Source of the DNA: an uncultured Desulfobacterales bacterium
Lineage (GTDB): Bacteria > Desulfobacterota > Desulfobacteria > Desulfobacterales > SpSt-501
Direction of reading: 5' to 3'
Length of the DNA: 64,000 bases
NCBI GenBank assembly: GCA_938048455.1
Contig: CALIUY010000012.1
Span: 1-64,000, forward strand
Shown: positions 61,669 through 64,000 of the stretch, in pieces
How positions within the stretch are numbered: the first letter of the stretch is position 1
Layout: every line of letters starts with the position of its first letter
Notes under the pieces: model-generated
Seen by the model: only the letters and a program-made list of their open reading frames with translations
Databases searched by the model: none
What the model was told of the DNA's origin: nothing
Program-made: the position numbers and the translations under genes

Positions 61669-62367
61669 TCAGGAGGCGCGCAGGCCGTTGACGCAGGCGA
61701 GGCGCACACGGCCCGCGGCCTCGTAGGTCAGCTCGGTTCCCGGAGCGAGATAGAGCATATCCCCTGCCCGGGCCTCGATCCGCTCGTTCTCCACGAAGAG
61801 CCGAAGCTGCCCTTCCAAAACGACCTCGATCTCCGCCGTCTCCACCCGACGGCGAAAGGAGGCGTTTTCCCACTCCATGAAACCGCCGGCGAGCTTCACC
61901 CCCTCACCGCCGCACAGGGCTTCAGCCACGATGGCTTTTTCGGCGATGGGTACCGGCCCTGCAGCCTCCGTGAGAAGTCGGGAGCCCCGAATGAAAAAGA
62001 TCCCCCGGGCCGCGGGCACCGGCGGCGCAGCCGGAGCGCCCTCCGTGCCGAGGCGCGCGGCGACGGTGTTGCGCACGAGCGCTTCGAGCGCGGTCGGGTC
62101 GAGCTCTCCCGGAAGGCGCTCACGCAGTTTCCTGCAGACTTCGCCTACGAGCTCTTCCGCTTCCGCCGGCAGGGAGGCAGGATGGGGCAGAGGCGCGGCG
62201 GGCGCCGCGACCGCGGAGCCCTCCTCGAGGAGGTCGACCCCCAGTTCGCGCGCTCGGTCCCAAGCGCCCGGGGTCACGATGGATTGAGCGGGGCGGAAGC
62301 TGAGCGTCCGGCTTCCCCGGCGTGCGGCCTCCTCAATGTCCGCGACGGAGATGACCTCTTTGCCCAT
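61669..62367 (-). CDS. EutQ-like cupin protein, possible acetate kinase
   Basis: 232 residues, same length as EutQ. N-terminal region with ISVADIEEAARRG and a Pro/Ala linker, C-terminal cupin (about 140-230): GGFMEWENASFRRRVETAEIEVVLEGQLRL, ARAGDMLYLAPGTELTYEA. EutQ of Salmonella has acetate kinase activity and is needed for microcompartment formation. First gene of the BMC operon, about 105 bp downstream of the predicted start of a sigma-54 transcript. Function here is inferred from family and context. Confidence 0.83.
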   Translation of the reverse strand: MGKEVISVADIEEAARRGSRTLSFRPAQSIVTPGAWDRARELGVDLLEEGSAVAAPAAPLPHPASLPAEAEELVGEVCRKLRERLPGELDPTALEALVRNTVAARLGTEGAPAAPPVPAARGIFFIRGSRLLTEAAGPVPIAEKAIVAEALCGGEGVKLAGGFMEWENASFRRRVETAEIEVVLEGQLRLFVENERIEARAGDMLYLAPGTELTYEAAGRVRLACVNGLRAS

Positions 62368-62482
62368 GAACGTCCTCCCGGGATCGCGGGCCTTGAAGCC
62401 GGGCGAATGCCGCCCCGGCGCCGTGTGGAACCGCGCTGTCGCAAACCGGCGTCACGGCTGCCCCGGCCCTCGAGGCTGTTTT

Positions 62483-62498
62483 AGCAACTATCGCGCCA
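62483..62498 (-). promoter_or_regulatory. Sigma-54 (-24/-12) promoter of the BMC operon
   Basis: Minus-strand TGGCGCGATAGTTGCT differs from TGGCACGnnnnTTGCW at one position. GG and GC have the 12-bp offset. Transcription should start near 62472, leaving a leader of about 105 nt before the eutQ-like gene. Confidence 0.88.
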
Positions 62499-62636
62499 AA
62501 CGAGGCCTTTATCCGTAATCGGCGCGTACCGCTTCCGTTGCGAATCCCATGCGCCGGGCGGCATGAATTTCGCGGGCGACCTGCGCGGCAGTCAGCCAGG
62601 TTCCGGTGTTTTTCAGAAGCCATGGTTTCCAATGAA

Positions 62637-62858
62637 GTTGCAAAAATGCAGCTTTTCTTTCGGGGGGCGTTGTTTTTCGATCCAATTGCTTATTGACCAA
62701 TTTATAACGGATTTCAATTGGTTTTGTTTTTTTCCTTGGACAAACGATTTCGCCTTGCCCTAGCACATGATGCATATTTGCACTTAACCCGTGTCGCCTG
62801 GAATCGAGGAAAAATTTGATATTCAGGTAGTTACTGGTATATGCTGCGTTATTGCAAC
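62637..62858. promoter_or_regulatory. Three dyad sites upstream of the BMC promoter
   Basis: Sites at 62637-62652 (GTTGCAAAAATGCAGC), 62769-62784 (GATGCATATTTGCACT) and 62843-62858 (GCTGCGTTATTGCAAC) share the TGCA-N4-TGCA core and GY/RC flanks with the islA-region pair. They lie about 140-360 bp upstream of the sigma-54 promoter, fitting enhancer sites for the activator encoded at 46037-47458. Confidence 0.65.
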
Positions 62859-63162
62859 AAGCAAGATGGATGAAACAGTTCTGTATCGTCGATCTCGCCG
62901 CGTGTTCCCCGCGACGCAAGCCGGACCGAGGCGGGTTGAGTTTGCGGCAGATCGGCGGATCGAGCGCGTCAACCTCACAGAGGTTGCTTCGCTTCCGCCG
63001 CAGGAGAGAAGCGGTTCAAAAATTCCTTGGCGGGCGGATGTTGCCGCTGCCGCCGCCGGATCTTTGCCGGGGAAATCTTTTGCGAGATATGGCATCCTGT
63101 TTGCTTCTTTGCTACGAGGGGGTGGGAATTTGCGCCTTCGATCCTGAAGAGGGGAGCCCGTG

Positions 63163-64000
63163 ATGAAAGTCATCGATTTCCGATTCCGGCCGAACACCGC
63201 CGAAGTGCTCACCGGCATCCAGAACAGCAAGATGTTCAAGGGGCTCTGCGAAACGATCGATTTTTCGAAGATGAAGCCCCAAACGGTCCCCGAGGTCGTG
63301 GCGGATTTGGACCGCTACAACGTCGAGTGGGCGGTCATCACGGGAAGGGACTGCGAAACCACCTACGGCGCACGCTCCAACAACGACAGCGTGATCGAGT
63401 TCGTCCGCCAGTTTCCCAACAAGTTCATCGGCTTTATCGGTCTTGACCCGCACAAGGGCATGCGCGCCATCCACGAGCTCAAGGCCTCGGTTACGGAGCT
63501 GGGGATGCGTGGGGCGGCGGTCGACCCCTATCTCGCCCAGATCTACGCCAACGACGCGAAATACTATCCCATTTACGCCAAGTGCTGTGAACTCGACGTT
63601 CCGATCATCTTTACGACCGGTCCGGCGACCCTCGTGCCCAACGCGATCATCGACCATGTGGCCCCGCGCTATATCGATTTCGTGGCCCGCGACTTCCCGG
63701 AACTCAAGATCGTGATCAGCCACGGCGGCTACCCCTGGGTCAACGAGGCCATCACCGTCGCCCAGCGCAACCGCAACGTCTTCATCGACCTCTCCGAGTA
63801 CGAATTCTCCCCCATGGCCGAAGCCTACGTCGAGGCGGCCAACACCATGATCGGCGACAAGATCCTCTTTGCGAGCGCCCACCCCTTCGTCGATTTTCGG
63901 GAAGCGCTGCAGAAGTACGAGAAGCTGCCCTTCAAGCCCGAAGTGAAGCAGAAGATTATGTACGACAACGCCGCAAAACTGCTGGGGCTGAAGCCGGCGG
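63163..64000 (+). CDS. Amidohydrolase-2-family protein with degenerate metal site (partial at window end)
   Basis: At least 279 residues, open to the window edge. TIM-barrel of the amidohydrolase_2 (ACMSD-like) family: FIGFIGLDPHKGMRAIHEL near 91, FPELKIVISHGGYPWVNEAI near 182, MYDNAAKLLGLKPA at the end, so probably almost complete. The usual N-terminal DxHxH metal motif reads DFRFRP and the usual catalytic Asp segment (FGTDxP-like) reads FASAHP. Both His and the Asp are lost, so ordinary metal-dependent hydrolysis is doubtful. GAGGGGAG precedes the ATG. Divergent from the BMC operon across a shared control region; role unknown. Confidence 0.8.
   Translation, partial: MKVIDFRFRPNTAEVLTGIQNSKMFKGLCETIDFSKMKPQTVPEVVADLDRYNVEWAVITGRDCETTYGARSNNDSVIEFVRQFPNKFIGFIGLDPHKGMRAIHELKASVTELGMRGAAVDPYLAQIYANDAKYYPIYAKCCELDVPIIFTTGPATLVPNAIIDHVAPRYIDFVARDFPELKIVISHGGYPWVNEAITVAQRNRNVFIDLSEYEFSPMAEAYVEAANTMIGDKILFASAHPFVDFREALQKYEKLPFKPEVKQKIMYDNAAKLLGLKPA

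Larger units (their letters stand above)
62368..63162. promoter_or_regulatory. 795-bp divergent control region between BMC operon and amidohydrolase gene
   Basis: No convincing gene. The BMC side contains a sigma-54 promoter at 62483-62498 and the central AT-rich part (about 62630-62870) contains three dyad sites of the type found before islA. The right-hand 250 bp return to high GC and show no clear promoter, apart from a poor -24/-12-like match at 63069-63084. Confidence 0.7.

Noticed and set aside
62509-62919. Open frame on the minus strand in the BMC control region
   Set aside because: It crosses the sigma-54 promoter boundary and two dyad sites, has no ribosome site or recognisable domain and an AT-rich composition unlike the genes here.
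63069-63084. Sigma-54-like element in front of the amidohydrolase
   Set aside because: GG and TTGC have correct spacing, but TGGCACG is otherwise poorly matched (GGGGAAA), far weaker than the other three promoters.
62852-63163. Open frame on the plus strand before the amidohydrolase
   Set aside because: Arg- and Cys-rich translation with no family resemblance; reads like GC-rich non-coding sequence.
1-64000. CRISPR arrays, tRNA or rRNA genes, insertion sequences, prophage
   Set aside because: No regularly spaced repeats, transposase or integrase genes, clover-leaf tRNA features or rRNA signatures were seen on either strand.

Overview
The window is high-GC bacterial DNA with tightly packed genes. 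Many gene pairs share a 4-bp ATGA, GTGA or TTGA start/stop overlap. The gene set suggests an anaerobic, motile, Gram-negative bacterium of the Desulfobacterota (former Deltaproteobacteria) type: LL-diaminopimelate aminotransferase, a metX-metW pair, LutABC, MlaC, TatC, MotAB, sigma-54 control and a glycyl-radical-enzyme microcompartment for sulfonates. This placement is inferred from gene content; no rRNA or tRNA gene is present to confirm it.

Region 1 (1-29261) is mostly housekeeping and nutrient uptake. It holds the tail of a probable TRAP permease and lactate oxidation genes lutABC, then thiamine salvage (thiW, an ECF ATPase-ATPase-T fusion, and convergent thiE coupled to a cupin). A branched-chain amino acid/amide type ABC transporter (livKHMGF) follows, then dapL, an mlaC-like gene, tatC, comM/yifB, a DUF4390-type gene, an SDR and ilvD. 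After these come a zinc-finger/J-domain protein, an HTH/Cys-rich regulator, metX-metW, a MOSC gene, motAB behind a sigma-28-like promoter, a CNNM/CBS protein, a TauE/SafE exporter and a glycogen synthase.

Region 2 (29240-36605, minus strand) is one peptide-catabolic operon: dppA, dppB, dppC, dppD, dppF, isoaspartyl dipeptidase iadA and a class-I glutamine-amidotransferase-like hydrolase.

Region 3 (36704-64000) is the most interesting part, a taurine/isethionate desulfonation locus. On the plus strand an ABC importer with two ATPases and two permeases is followed by an iron alcohol dehydrogenase (SarD-like sulfoacetaldehyde reductase), taurine:pyruvate aminotransferase (Tpa), a GntR/FCD regulator and acetate kinase. 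A sigma-54 activator and an isethionate-type TRAP transporter are on the minus strand. Next come the glycyl radical enzyme isethionate sulfite-lyase (IslA) and its activase (IslB) on the plus strand. The minus strand then carries a ten-gene microcompartment operon: eutQ-like, pta, BMC-H, pduS, pduT (BMC-T), two BMC-H, eutN (BMC-P), CoA-acylating aldehyde dehydrogenase and eutJ. The inferred route is taurine to sulfoacetaldehyde to isethionate to acetaldehyde plus sulfite, then acetyl-CoA, acetyl phosphate and acetate with ATP formation; the sulfite would feed respiration encoded elsewhere.

Three good -24/-12 (sigma-54) promoters can be read directly: in front of the TRAP operon, islAB and the BMC operon. 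The two long AT-rich intergenic regions behind them carry five copies of a dyad with core TGCA-N4-TGCA, a plausible binding site for the locally encoded sigma-54 activator. A separate perfect palindrome in front of the ABC-sarD-tpa operon, with a matching half-site in the islA/TRAP region, is a candidate GntR operator. The chemistry is known from Bilophila and Desulfovibrio; the regulatory layout, the asymmetric importer and a metal-site-deficient amidohydrolase at the right edge are the parts most likely to be new.
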